Below, piece by piece: positions 17,745 to 25,437 of a stretch of DNA of 64,000 nucleotides (position 1 is the stretch's first letter; every line of letters starts with the position of its first letter). The DNA comes from Clostridium simiarum. GTDB taxonomy: Bacteria; Bacillota; Clostridia; Clostridiales; Clostridiaceae. The position numbers and the translations under genes are program-made. Location of the stretch: contig NZ_JAHLQL010000002.1 of NCBI RefSeq assembly GCF_018919175.1, forward strand, positions 124,001 to 188,000. The letters are read 5' to 3'. The notes beneath the pieces are model-generated. The model was not told the origin of the DNA and made no database searches. It saw only the letters and a program-made list of their open reading frames with translations.

Positions 17745-17810
17745 TGTAGCTTTATAAAAAAGTTTGATCATTTATAATAAAGTTTGATAATTTGTAATAA
17801 AGTTTGATTA
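17745..17810. repeat. Element B right end: closely spaced TnsB-type sites
   Basis: AAAGTTTGATCA (17759-17770), AAAGTTTGATAA (17779-17790) and AAAGTTTGATTA (17799-17810), about 20 bp apart, in the orientation opposite to the sites at 17591-17734. Confidence 0.7.
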
Positions 17811-17817
17811 AAAACAT

Positions 17818-17853
17818 CTCACTTCTATAGATTTTTAGAGGTGAGGTTTTTTT
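17818..17853 (+). terminator. Terminator inside element B right end
   Basis: CTCACTTCT (17818-17826) pairs with AGAGGTGAG (17837-17845), then GTTTTTTT. It has the same position as the hairpins behind the other right ends. Confidence 0.65.
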
Positions 17854-18267
17854 ATTGGAAATCTATGATAATATCACTTTGAGATTGTGAAGAAATGAAT
17901 TTAAACTAAACTAGCTAATAGAAGCTGTTTGTTATTCAATTAATGGGCGCGATTGTTTAATAAGCGTCCCTGTTCTAGCTAATAGTTTGTCAATAATTTT
18001 CTGTTAAAAGTTTAATATGCACGTGCTATACTAAAAAGCGCATGACAAATAACCTTCCTAAAGTTTGTTTTTGGAAGGTTTCCTGAAGCATACCCTGATG
18101 CGCCAAAAGTGACTGTAGCAACTGGAAATTCACCAAGGATTTTTGATGATCTGACCAGGAAACTCCACTTGACAAAACACAGGCCACCCCATAAGTCATG
18201 AAATAGCTGCCTGGGACGGCCCTGTTTGAGTTTAACTATAGTTTTTACTTAAAGGGGATGATACCTG
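17854..18267. other. Gap in element B
   Basis: Base composition becomes richer in GC from about 17945. A short frame with YPDAPKVTVATGNSPRIF then RKLHLTKH (about 18085-18200) ends in TGA; I do not recognise it. AACCTTCC/GGAAGGTT forms a hairpin near 18053-18083. Confidence 0.3.
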
Positions 18268-18831
18268 CTATATTTCGTATCCGTGATCTTTTAAATACAA
18301 CTCACCTGCTACGCATAGCTCCTCAAGCTCTCGAATGCCCATATATCTATTGTTCCAGGGCGTTACCTTTTCTTCCGTTAGTGAATAGGAGTAGACCAAA
18401 GCAGTCCGTTCAAATGTCTCATCATCCGGATTTTCATACCGCTCGCATAGGTCCATAACAGAATTGTACACCCCCAATGCACTCGCATTGTACTCTTCGG
18501 ATGTATATAGTCTTAAATATTTGAATTGGTTCAGTGATGTAGCTCTTTCGATGGATTCAAGCAGAATTTTTCTTCCAAAGCCTTTGCTCCGCCATTTAGG
18601 CAAAACACCGTACCAACTGAGCCATACGGAATCTCTGTCAGCTTCTACAGTATAAATGCCCGAAATCCCTATGGCAGTTTCATTCTCGTACACAATCCAA
18701 TAAGCATAGCCCGGATCATTGTTATCAATAGAATTTTTGATGTGCAGAATATCAGGCGAATTCGAAAAAATTTCCTTTTGAATGGTATAGGCCAGTTTTA
18801 AATTCTGTTGAGTAACTTCTATAAAATGCAT
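18268..18831 (-). CDS. GNAT-family N-acetyltransferase
   Basis: 187 residues from ATG 18831, chosen because GAGGTG lies 8 bases upstream; the longer frame runs back into the TetR gene. The GNAT fold shows AIGISGIYTV (strands 2-3), WLSWYGVLPKWRSKGFGRKI (strand 4 and the acetyl-CoA loop R-x-x-G-x-G) and YTSEEYNASALGVYNS. The substrate is unknown; such genes next to a TetR repressor may detoxify an amine-bearing compound. The stop of tetR is 55 bp upstream, so the two form one unit. GC content is clearly above that of the surroundings, pointing to transfer from a Bacillus- or Paenibacillus-like donor. Confidence 0.85.
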   Translation of the reverse strand: MHFIEVTQQNLKLAYTIQKEIFSNSPDILHIKNSIDNNDPGYAYWIVYENETAIGISGIYTVEADRDSVWLSWYGVLPKWRSKGFGRKILLESIERATSLNQFKYLRLYTSEEYNASALGVYNSVMDLCERYENPDDETFERTALVYSYSLTEEKVTPWNNRYMGIRELEELCVAGELYLKDHGYEI

Positions 18832-18886
18832 GATTGTAGCACCTCGCTTAATTTCATTATAGTTGTTGAAAATATTTGCTCTCTTC

Positions 18887-19465
18887 TTACTTGGAAATTC
18901 CTCGCCAAAAGACTGTCCAAGTTGACTCCAGCTTCTCGTTAATTCGCTCTGGACTTGAATCATAGAGTAACTCCAGCATCAAGGTATCAACAATCCCAGT
19001 AAATGCACTTGCCGGAATAGAGGGGTGTTCCTTATAGATCTCTTCTTCCTTCATCCACTCAGCGAACTTCGCTTCAAGCATCTCCATGACCTGGTCTTCA
19101 ATGGCAAAGACTTCATTTATTATCACATGATAAAGATGTTCGGGCGGAAAGAAGGAGATACGCAGCCAGAATTTCATGCGCTCGTCTAACTGAAATAGTT
19201 CTTTAACCATCACTAGATATGCATGTAATGATTTCTCCGGCGAATCATTTTTATGATTATTAAAGAACGAAAGCTTTGTGTTCAACTCAACTTCACCGGC
19301 ATCACGTATAACCTGAAGAAATAAATCATCTTTGCCTTTGAAATGGGAGTATAAGGATTGTTTCTTCAATCCAACTTCTTCGGCTATTTTCGAAAGAGAA
19401 GCCCCTTCATATCCGTGAATGGTAAAGTATTTCAGTGCTGCACGTTTAATCTCATCACTTTTCAT
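18887..19465 (-). CDS. TetR/AcrR-family repressor
   Basis: 192 residues. The N-terminal HTH contains AALKYFTIHGYEGASLSKIA and VGLKKQSLYSHFKGKDDLF, textbook TetR. The C-terminal helical part would bind a small ligand. It lies upstream of the acetyltransferase on the same strand, and a perfect 24-bp palindrome sits 18 bp before its start, so it very likely represses its own operon until the ligand appears. Its composition is richer in GC than the chromosome around it, like the acetyltransferase. Confidence 0.9.
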   Translation of the reverse strand: MKSDEIKRAALKYFTIHGYEGASLSKIAEEVGLKKQSLYSHFKGKDDLFLQVIRDAGEVELNTKLSFFNNHKNDSPEKSLHAYLVMVKELFQLDERMKFWLRISFFPPEHLYHVIINEVFAIEDQVMEMLEAKFAEWMKEEEIYKEHPSIPASAFTGIVDTLMLELLYDSSPERINEKLESTWTVFWRGISK

Positions 19466-19482
19466 TGAAAACCACTCCTTAT

Positions 19483-19506
19483 TTACTTACGAACGTTCGT
19501 AAGTAA
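19483..19506. promoter_or_regulatory. Perfect 24-bp palindromic TetR operator
   Basis: TTACTTACGAAC at 19483-19494 is followed at once by its exact complement. It overlaps the promoter region of the tetR-GNAT unit. Confidence 0.8.
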
Positions 19507-19563
19507 TCATAACAGATTAAATAACAGAAATCAATATAAATAACAGAAAAATAACATGTATAA

Positions 19564-19851
19564 AGCCCTAATGAACCACTACCAACAACGGAGGATTACA
19601 GTATTATTTTAAACAACAATGATAAACCTGTAGCAATTATTAAAACAGTAGAAGTTACACTAACTCCTATGAATGAAGTCACGGAGGAGTTCGCTATTGC
19701 AGAAGGTGAAGGAGATAGAACCTATAAATATTGGTGGGAAGCTCATGAAAAGTTTTTCAGAAATAAATTAAACGCAACCGGACGTGAATTTTCGGAAGAT
19801 ATGCTCCTTGTTTGTGAGCGTTTTAAAGTGGTGGATGTGAAGAATGGGTAA
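19564..19851 (+). pseudogene. ASCH-domain protein, N-terminally truncated
   Basis: The open frame after TAA 19561 reads PNEPLPTTEDYSIIL, AIIKTVEVTLTPM, EEFAIAEGEGDRTYKYWW and MLLVCERFKVV, the second half of the ASCH/YqfB-type domain. These RNA-binding-like proteins are about 150 residues; the first third is absent and there is no start codon with a ribosome site. It is higher in GC, like the TetR and GNAT genes, so it arrived with the same cassette. Confidence 0.65.
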
Positions 19852-19950
19852 AGATTCATTCTTAAGCAATCGGGCGCCATTATGGAATAAGTGCCTCTTT
19901 TCCTTCTTCAACCTAACGGGTGCTTTAATTGAAGATTCGCATCCAGAAAT

Positions 19951-20094
19951 AATCAATCTTTATTATAAAAATCAAACTAGATAAATAAAGAACCAACTGT
20001 TTTGATCAAACTTTGTTTCAAAACAGTTGGTTTCTTTCTGTATAAAATCAGCGTTTGCAACTTACTTTTAATCGAACTTTATTCAAAAGCTACA
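19951..20094. repeat. Element B left end: three dispersed sites
   Basis: TAATCAATCTTTATTATAAA (about 19951-19970), TTTGATCAAACTTTGTTTC (20001-20019, in the loop of a perfect 13-bp hairpin 19991-20003/20020-20032) and TAATCGAACTTTATTC (20069 onward), ending GCTACA at 20094. Confidence 0.6.
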
Positions 20095-20250
20095 AAAAGT
20101 GAGTTAGAAAAGTTATTAAAAGAATACAAAGAAACTGAAAGATGCATAGAGTTTTCCATAGATTTATTAGAAGAACAAGATTATGCAAAAGGAAAGCTCG
20201 AATTAATTAAAATAATTATAGCTGATATAGAAAAAGTATTAGCTAACTAA
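20095..20250 (+). pseudogene. Small helical gene from behind glmS, separated from its start
   Basis: The frame reads KSELEKLLKEYKETERC, then EFSIDLLEEQDYAKGKLELI and ends DIEKVLAN. It is a short, charged, probably two-helix protein of 52 residues when joined to the ATG at 6997. I do not recognise the family. The start codon and ribosome site stayed next to glmS when the Tn7-like elements inserted. A second copy of its last 43 codons lies at 32325-32455. Confidence 0.6.
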
Positions 20251-20325
20251 ATTAGCGGGTTATCATTTAATATAGTCCACAGTCTGAACCTTTTATAGGG
20301 GGAGGACTGTGGACTTTTTTATTAT
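20120..20325 (+). repeat. 206-bp perfect direct repeat, copy 1
   Basis: Identical base for base to 32325-32530. It covers the 3' end of the small gene and its terminator. The right border (20325/20326) is also the point where the IS3 orfA remnant loses its homology. Confidence 0.95.
20274..20321 (+). terminator. Terminator in repeat copy 1
   Basis: AGTCCACAGTC (20274-20284) and GACTGTGGACT (20305-20315), then a T-run. Probably the original end of the glmS transcription unit. Confidence 0.85.
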
Positions 20326-20559
20326 TTCATTTTCATCCTCAAGCCTAGCCATCTTCTTTAACATAGTTTGATAGTCTGCCGCTGTAATAGTTGTATCTTT
20401 ATCCACAGTTACTGGCTTAATTTTCTTCACCCATCCTGTGATTGCTGATTTTGATAGACAATACTCGCTACTTAGCGCTGCCAAACTCTTTCCAGAGTTA
20501 TAGAGCTCCGTAATTGTCTTTCTAAATTCTTCTGTGTATTGCTTTTTGCCTTTTGCCAT
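20293..20559 (-). pseudogene. IS3-family OrfA, 3' truncated
   Basis: Starts MAKGKKQYTEEFRKTITEL with the HTH NSGKSLAALSSEYCLSKSAI and a coiled segment ending ENEIIKK, the normal OrfA layout. OrfA usually continues for some 10-20 residues and is followed by the OrfB integrase; here the last residues STVLPL come from the repeat's terminator read backwards, and OrfB is missing. It is a remnant that marks one border of the defence block. Confidence 0.8.
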
Positions 20560-20625
20560 TTCAGATACACTTCCTTCCCTTTCTATATTTTAGAGCGTTG
20601 GGGTTTTCATGTCTACAATATTATA
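20326..20625 (-). mobile_element. IS3-family remnant
   Basis: Only orfA and its upstream end are left. TGTAGACATGAAAACCCC (minus strand, near 20618-20601) may be the outer end of the IS. Border uncertain. Confidence 0.45.
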
Positions 20626-20967
20626 CTAACACCATTTTGGGGTTTATATAAAGAATAGATTACTTGGATTATAGGTTTTAGGAATGATTGTCAATAGAGC
20701 ATACTTTGAAGGTAAATGACATAAGTACATTAATTCTATGTCATTAGAGTTCGAATTTTTATTTGAAATATTTCATAAGCTATTTATGAAGGAGATAGGG
20801 CTTAAACCTAATATACTTTATAGAAGGATAAAACAGTTTGAAGAAAATTAATGATTAATTAATGAATAAATTATTGTAACACACCATATATAATGGTATA
20901 GTTAATATGAAAAGTGTCAATAATACTTGATAAATAAAACTAATATCCTGTGAAATGAGGGTGTGTT
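20626..20967. other. Gap before the AAA ATPase
   Basis: A 37-codon frame at 20738-20851 (MSLEFEFLFEIFHKLF, then LYRRIKQFEEN) has no ribosome site and looks like a gene fragment. TATAAT with a weak -35 near 20865-20895 may drive the ATPase gene. Confidence 0.3.
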
Positions 20968-22143
20968 ATGAAAATAGTTAGTATTAAAATTCATGGTTAT
21001 AAGAATCTAATAAATTGTCAATATGCTTTGGAAAATTTTAATGTACTAATAGGTGCAAATAATAGTGGAAAATCTAACTTGCTAGAAGTGTTTTCTTTTT
21101 TAAATATACTTTTAACTGGAAGTGAAGATTTAAAAGAAAGACTTTTAAGTAAAGGTGAATTAGATAACGATAAAATAGTATCTCATTGTAAGAATTTTAA
21201 AGAGAAAGCTATTTCTATTGAAATCGAATTTAACGAAGAAGTGAATGGTGAACTTTATAGATATTCATATTTTATTGAAGTAGTAGTTGGAAGTCATGAT
21301 TTTGATACTGGATATGTAAACAAAGAACTATTTAAATATAAGAAAATAAGTTCTACAGGTCCAATGTCAACAGCTTTTGAGAGAGAAAATACAATTGTAA
21401 GAAGAGTAAAAGGCCCTAAAATTCAAAAGATAGATGGTTCCGAGGCATTGGTATCACTTATTAGTAAAATACGAGATATTAAAGAAAGTTTTGATAAACC
21501 TATACAGATAGGAATAGACAATATTTTTCTTTTATGCAAAACTCCAGTATTATATAGTGCACCAGATGTGATAAGAGAATCAATAAAAAAACAAAATTAT
21601 GTAATAAAAAATGGGAGAATAGTATCACTTGCTCTTATTGAGGAAATCGATAAGATATTAAAATCCGAGAAAGCTCAATATTATAGAGAAATATTAAATG
21701 ATGTATTAAATATTAGCAATATTAATGTTATTAATATTGCTCAGGATTTAAAAAGCTTAGTGTTCAAATTTAATGATGAACAAGAAAATGATATAAATGA
21801 ACTGTCAGATGGAACTCTTATTGTACTTAATATAGTAACTTATCTTGTATCAAATAAATATCCTGTTATTGCAATAGAGGAGCTTGAAAACTCAATACAT
21901 CCTAAACTATTGAAAAAGATGATAAATTTAATAAAAAATGATTTTTATAATATACAAGTAATAATAACTACTCATTCACCAGTGCTTCTAAACATGGTTA
22001 AAGTTGATGAAGTAAGTATAATAAGTAATAGGGCATGTGGTAAAGCAACTATAGAGCAAGTTAAAAATAAGAAAGAATTAATCAAAAAATTATCAGGACC
22101 CTTTTCAAGTTTTAGTGATATATTTTTATATACAGAGGAATAG
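20968..22143 (+). CDS. AAA ATPase of OLD/RecF type (two-gene defence system)
   Basis: 391 residues. Walker A GANNSGKS at 29-36 and an N-terminal FxVLIG strand are typical of RecF/OLD/ABC-like AAA proteins. NELSDGTLIV is the signature helix, VIAIEELENSIHP contains Walker B, and VIITTHSPVLLN is the switch His region. The next gene starts 4 bp after the stop and codes a small TOPRIM-like nuclease, so the two act together. Such pairs (AbiL-, PARIS- or OLD-like) are phage-defence or toxin modules in which the ATPase senses infection. Which named system this is cannot be settled by eye. Poor Walker B variants were not seen; it looks active. Confidence 0.8.
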   Translation: MKIVSIKIHGYKNLINCQYALENFNVLIGANNSGKSNLLEVFSFLNILLTGSEDLKERLLSKGELDNDKIVSHCKNFKEKAISIEIEFNEEVNGELYRYSYFIEVVVGSHDFDTGYVNKELFKYKKISSTGPMSTAFERENTIVRRVKGPKIQKIDGSEALVSLISKIRDIKESFDKPIQIGIDNIFLLCKTPVLYSAPDVIRESIKKQNYVIKNGRIVSLALIEEIDKILKSEKAQYYREILNDVLNISNINVINIAQDLKSLVFKFNDEQENDINELSDGTLIVLNIVTYLVSNKYPVIAIEELENSIHPKLLKKMINLIKNDFYNIQVIITTHSPVLLNMVKVDEVSIISNRACGKATIEQVKNKKELIKKLSGPFSSFSDIFLYTEE

Positions 22144-22146
22144 TGT

Positions 22147-22758
22147 ATGGCTAAATATGAAGAAAAAAGTAAAAAACTTGCGTATATTTTTTATGAGGGA
22201 GATACAGAAGAAATCTTCTATAAAAGAATTTTTTTACAATATTTAAGAGGTATACCTAATAAAACTAAAAATCTTGAAACAGGTACTGGTATTAATAAAA
22301 GTATTGCAGCTGAATTATATTATTTTTTAAACAAAAAAGAAAATAAGAATATAGAGTTGTATGTGTATGTTTTTATTGATAGAGAGGGTACGAAAAGTGA
22401 TTTAGTGGAATTTGATGCTGATGCAATAAAAAAGGCATTGAATAAAAAGCAGATTAAAAGAATTGAAAAAATAGAAGCTATTATAATGATAGAAAGTTGG
22501 TTCTTTTATGATATAGAAGGTATTTGTGATTATATAGGAATACCTTGTACAGATAACTTAAGGAGAACATATTCCAATACAGAAAGGCTTACCCATAAAG
22601 AATTGCAAGTACTTTTTAGAAAAGGTACAAGAAAGCAACATTATATAAAGGGAGATAAGAGCTTTTTAGAAAAATTGGATATAGATAAAATCCACAAAAA
22701 TTGTAGTGCGTTAAAAGATGGTATTAATATGATAAAAGGTGATTTTGAATTAGATTAA
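22147..22758 (+). CDS. TOPRIM-like nuclease partner (RloB/DUF4276/AbiLii type)
   Basis: 203 residues. IFYEGDTEEIFY (Glu17) and YVFIDREG (Asp78) are the Glu and Asp strands of a TOPRIM-like fold, and IMIESWFFYDIEGI resembles the (I/F)E-x-W-x-x-x-D segment of RloB and DUF4276 proteins. The gene is almost fused to the AAA ATPase (stop and start 4 bp apart). Its likely role is nucleic-acid cleavage, possibly of host RNA or tRNA, causing abortive infection. This is inferred from family and pairing; no experiment-specific residue pattern proves it. Confidence 0.65.
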   Translation: MAKYEEKSKKLAYIFYEGDTEEIFYKRIFLQYLRGIPNKTKNLETGTGINKSIAAELYYFLNKKENKNIELYVYVFIDREGTKSDLVEFDADAIKKALNKKQIKRIEKIEAIIMIESWFFYDIEGICDYIGIPCTDNLRRTYSNTERLTHKELQVLFRKGTRKQHYIKGDKSFLEKLDIDKIHKNCSALKDGINMIKGDFELD

Positions 22759-22808
22759 AATAATGTATTCAGAATGTTATTTTCTATAAGTGACTTTGCT
22801 TAAAAAAA

Positions 22809-23057
22809 ATAAGTAATGTTGCATATAGGAAATGGCATTTTTTTGTTGTCAAGAAAAAGGATAAAGGCATTGATTGGAGGATTGTTGCAAATAAAGAAAT
22901 ACCATTAGGTAAAGCAAAAAATATTGAATGGATATTATCTTCGCTGGAATTAGATAAAAATGAAATCTTTAATGAAGGTGAAAAGAATATGATTTCTAAA
23001 ATGTTAGAGTCAAAACTATATAAAAACCCTAAAACAAAAGGAAGTGAAAGTGAATAA
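22809..23057 (+). pseudogene. Orphan open frame behind the AAA/TOPRIM pair
   Basis: An open frame of 82 codons with no ATG until near its end: NVAYRKWHFFVVKKKDKG, DWRIVANKEIPLGKA, then charged helices ending KTKGSESE. It looks like the C-terminal part of a gene whose start was lost, perhaps a third member of the module. I do not recognise it. Confidence 0.35.
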
Positions 23058-23601
23058 TATGCATTTAACTGTTAATATGACTATAAAATACAAAAATAGC
23101 AATGAAATTGAAAGGGTGTTATGGCTAGATTACTTTAGTGATTTGCTATATTTATAATATATTTAAGCATAATTTAGGAAATGAATTATTAAAAACTTCA
23201 TTAATTTTAATATTTAATAAACACTCTAAAATCTATTTATTCCATATTTTTGCTAGAATTTTAATTAGCTTTTATGTTTTTTATAAGGCATCAATATACT
23301 TCTTGTACCAGTTAAATTAGGTAGTAAATACTTATTATTTTAATATTACTAAATTCCTTAACGTACTTTTATTAAAGATAGCTTTAAAGAATAAACTAGT
23401 ATATTTGACTAATTATAGTAATACAATTTTGCTTAAAAGTTAATTTTTATACTCTTTGGATGGTTGTGAAAATAAGAAAGAGAGTGAGCTTACCAATTTT
23501 TAATTCAAGGATTCAGAATTATTTTATTACTAAATGAATAAAAACACCATATATGGACAAGCTATGAATATAAAGTAAATTTCAAAGGAGTTGTTTATAT
23601 T
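23058..23601. other. AT-rich gap
   Basis: No convincing gene; a 60-codon frame at 23138-23320 is hydrophobic but lacks a ribosome site. AAAGGAG before 23602 belongs to the next gene. Confidence 0.4.
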
Positions 23602-24207
23602 ATGAAAATTAAACCTAGCATAATTATTACTGACTTACAGGAGTACGTAAATATATTCAATATCTCATTAACTGAAGAAGCAATAAAAACTTTGATGGAT
23701 GTAGAAAATTTTGCATATAAATGTAATAATCCGGCGAACTTCAAACTTTTTTTTAGCAAAATAATAAGGAATTCAAAGGTGATACAAAACATACTTGTTG
23801 ATAAAGGAACTAATCCTAATCTAATAGCATTAATTTTAGAGAAAGACTATTATGAAAGTATAGATGAATTAGCAACATATGAGAAAGACAGTGAAGTGTA
23901 TTCTAAGGTATATCAGAGAAAAAACTGTGAAAAAACAGCTATTATTGATAGTGCATTAGAATATTGCACCAGAGATTATAGAAATATGTTAGAAAATACA
24001 GATATCATCTTAGCTGCTATGGATGAGTATGAAAGAATTTTGGAGCAGGATGGTGGGCAATGGGTAGATAAAGAATTGAATAAGGGAGTTAATACTTTAT
24101 CTCATGTGTATGGTAGATATGATAAAAGTTTATGGGTTAAATTTGATGATATAAGAGAGGGATTACTTAGAATTAAGAAGATTGATAAATATAATAAGGC
24201 TTCATAA
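23602..24207 (+). CDS. Clp-N-like helical protein in defence island
   Basis: 201 residues, all-helical. The text ISLTEEAIKTLMDVENFAYK, then LFFSKIIRNSKVIQNILVDK, resembles the repeat of the ClpA/ClpC N-domain (L-T-E-E-A start, then a hydrophobic helix pair). CTRDYRNMLENTDIILAAMD may be the second half of the repeat. There is no ATPase part. It has a good ribosome site (AAAGGAG) and stands alone between two defence modules. It might be an adaptor or substrate-binding protein of Clp protease, or an accessory of Wadjet. The similarity is by eye and weak. Confidence 0.45.
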   Translation: MKIKPSIIITDLQEYVNIFNISLTEEAIKTLMDVENFAYKCNNPANFKLFFSKIIRNSKVIQNILVDKGTNPNLIALILEKDYYESIDELATYEKDSEVYSKVYQRKNCEKTAIIDSALEYCTRDYRNMLENTDIILAAMDEYERILEQDGGQWVDKELNKGVNTLSHVYGRYDKSLWVKFDDIREGLLRIKKIDKYNKAS

Positions 24208-24356
24208 TATTATGATAGCTATGCAAGTTATGTATTTTAAACAGGTTATTGCAAAAGGATTTTATTAAATAATTTTGCAATAACTTCTTTTATTATATAA
24301 TAAAGAATGATGGTATGAACCTTATATAATAAAAATAAAAAACAAGTGGTGATGGT

Positions 24357-25433
24357 ATGTATAATTTAATAAAAATATTTTTAGATATTAAAGGTAAAAA
24401 GAATAAAAAGTTTGATATTGTAGAATTAGAGAATTTTATTATTAATAGATGTGGTGGACAGAGTGGTTATTATAGTCAAGGAGGTTATGAAGCTTTTTAT
24501 GATGCAATGCAAAATCTTAAGGCTGAGGGGAAAATTAAAGAAGTGAAAACATCTGATAGTAATAAAAGATATAAGTTTCCTATGAAGATTAGATGGAGCT
24601 TAGTTACTAATGAAGTTAAACAGCAGTGGCTTGATGAAGACATAATTATGGTTTCAGATATTTTAGATTTAAAAACTTACCTGAGATATCCAAAATATCA
24701 AACAAAAGAAGAATGGAAGTACATTCTGAATATTTATTCATTTTTGAAGGAAAATGATAAAAGACAATGGGCTAGTGTAGAAGAAAGATGTCTTGAATTA
24801 TTTGAGGATGAAAAATTTTTAACAGAAAATGAAGATGGTAAAAAAAATAATAAAGTTCTAAAGAGGTTAGGGCTTAAGTTAGAGGATATAAAGGCTAAGC
24901 AATATGGCGAGCAGTTTATTTACTGGAACAGAGGCGTAAGTAATATAAAAACAATTATTATTCTTGAAAATCATTCAACTTTCTTTTCATTTAAAAAAGC
25001 CGTTCAAAGTGGAATTGATATTTTTGGAATTGAACCTGATGCCCTTATTTTTGGGTATGGTAATAAAATATTAAGTAGTTTTTCTTTTATTGATGAAATT
25101 GCTGACCCAAGTACTATTAAGGTTTATTATTTTGGAGATATAGATCCCGTTGGATTTAGTATTTATGTAGGGTTAAGAGAAAAGTATTCTAATATAGATA
25201 TAAACTTATTAGCACCGGCTTATATTGAGCTTTTAAAGATATGTAATAAAGATTATAGCTGTAAAGATCATGTTAAGAAACAGAAGCATTTAGACTTAAT
25301 GCTAAAAGAACTTAGGCAGTTCAGTTGTGAAACCTACCAAGATAGGATTAAAAGATTATGGGAGTTGAAGCTGAGGATTCCACAAGAGTTAATAACTTAT
25401 GAATACTTACTAAAAATGAAGGGAGCGATATAG
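24357..25433 (+). CDS. jetD: Wadjet nuclease subunit JetD
   Basis: 358 residues. The C-terminal half is a TOPRIM domain: ILENHSTFF with Glu204 and YYFGDIDPVG with Asp261 and Asp263, the metal ligands used to cut DNA (Spo11/Topo VI-A-like). The N-terminal part (FDIVELENFI, YEAFYDAMQNLKAEGKI) is a winged-helix DNA-binding region. JetD cleaves small circular plasmids that the JetABC SMC motor has extruded. It is the first gene here, with jetA starting 4 bp after its stop, giving the order D-A-B-C rather than A-B-C-D. All catalytic residues are present. Confidence 0.9.
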   Translation: MYNLIKIFLDIKGKKNKKFDIVELENFIINRCGGQSGYYSQGGYEAFYDAMQNLKAEGKIKEVKTSDSNKRYKFPMKIRWSLVTNEVKQQWLDEDIIMVSDILDLKTYLRYPKYQTKEEWKYILNIYSFLKENDKRQWASVEERCLELFEDEKFLTENEDGKKNNKVLKRLGLKLEDIKAKQYGEQFIYWNRGVSNIKTIIILENHSTFFSFKKAVQSGIDIFGIEPDALIFGYGNKILSSFSFIDEIADPSTIKVYYFGDIDPVGFSIYVGLREKYSNIDINLLAPAYIELLKICNKDYSCKDHVKKQKHLDLMLKELRQFSCETYQDRIKRLWELKLRIPQELITYEYLLKMKGAI

Positions 25434-25437
25434 AGGA

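Larger units (their letters stand above)
17745..20094. mobile_element. Tn7-like element B (non-autonomous, cargo only)
   Basis: Starts TGTAGCTTTATAAAAAAG at 17745, which is also the last base of element A's target duplication, and ends GCTACA at 20094. The 26-bp ends (17745-17770 and 20069-20094) are inverted copies. The start side has three sites spaced 20-22 bp (Tn7-R style), then a terminator hairpin. The end side has three dispersed sites over about 145 bp (Tn7-L style). Flanks are AAAA on both sides but no clean 5-bp duplication. No tns gene remains; the 2.35 kb carry TetR, GNAT and ASCH genes. Confidence 0.7.

Noticed and set aside
17591..17810. AACTTTG-type repeats as the right end of the IS21 or as a CRISPR
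   Set aside because: The same motif occurs beside glmS and at 20 kb, in mirrored orientation, with transposon termini and a target duplication; spacing fits TnsB sites, not IS21 ends or spacers.
20968..22758. Septu (PtuAB) or a retron effector as identity of the AAA pair
   Set aside because: The second protein has TOPRIM-like strands and no HNH motif; no reverse transcriptase or msr-msd region is nearby.
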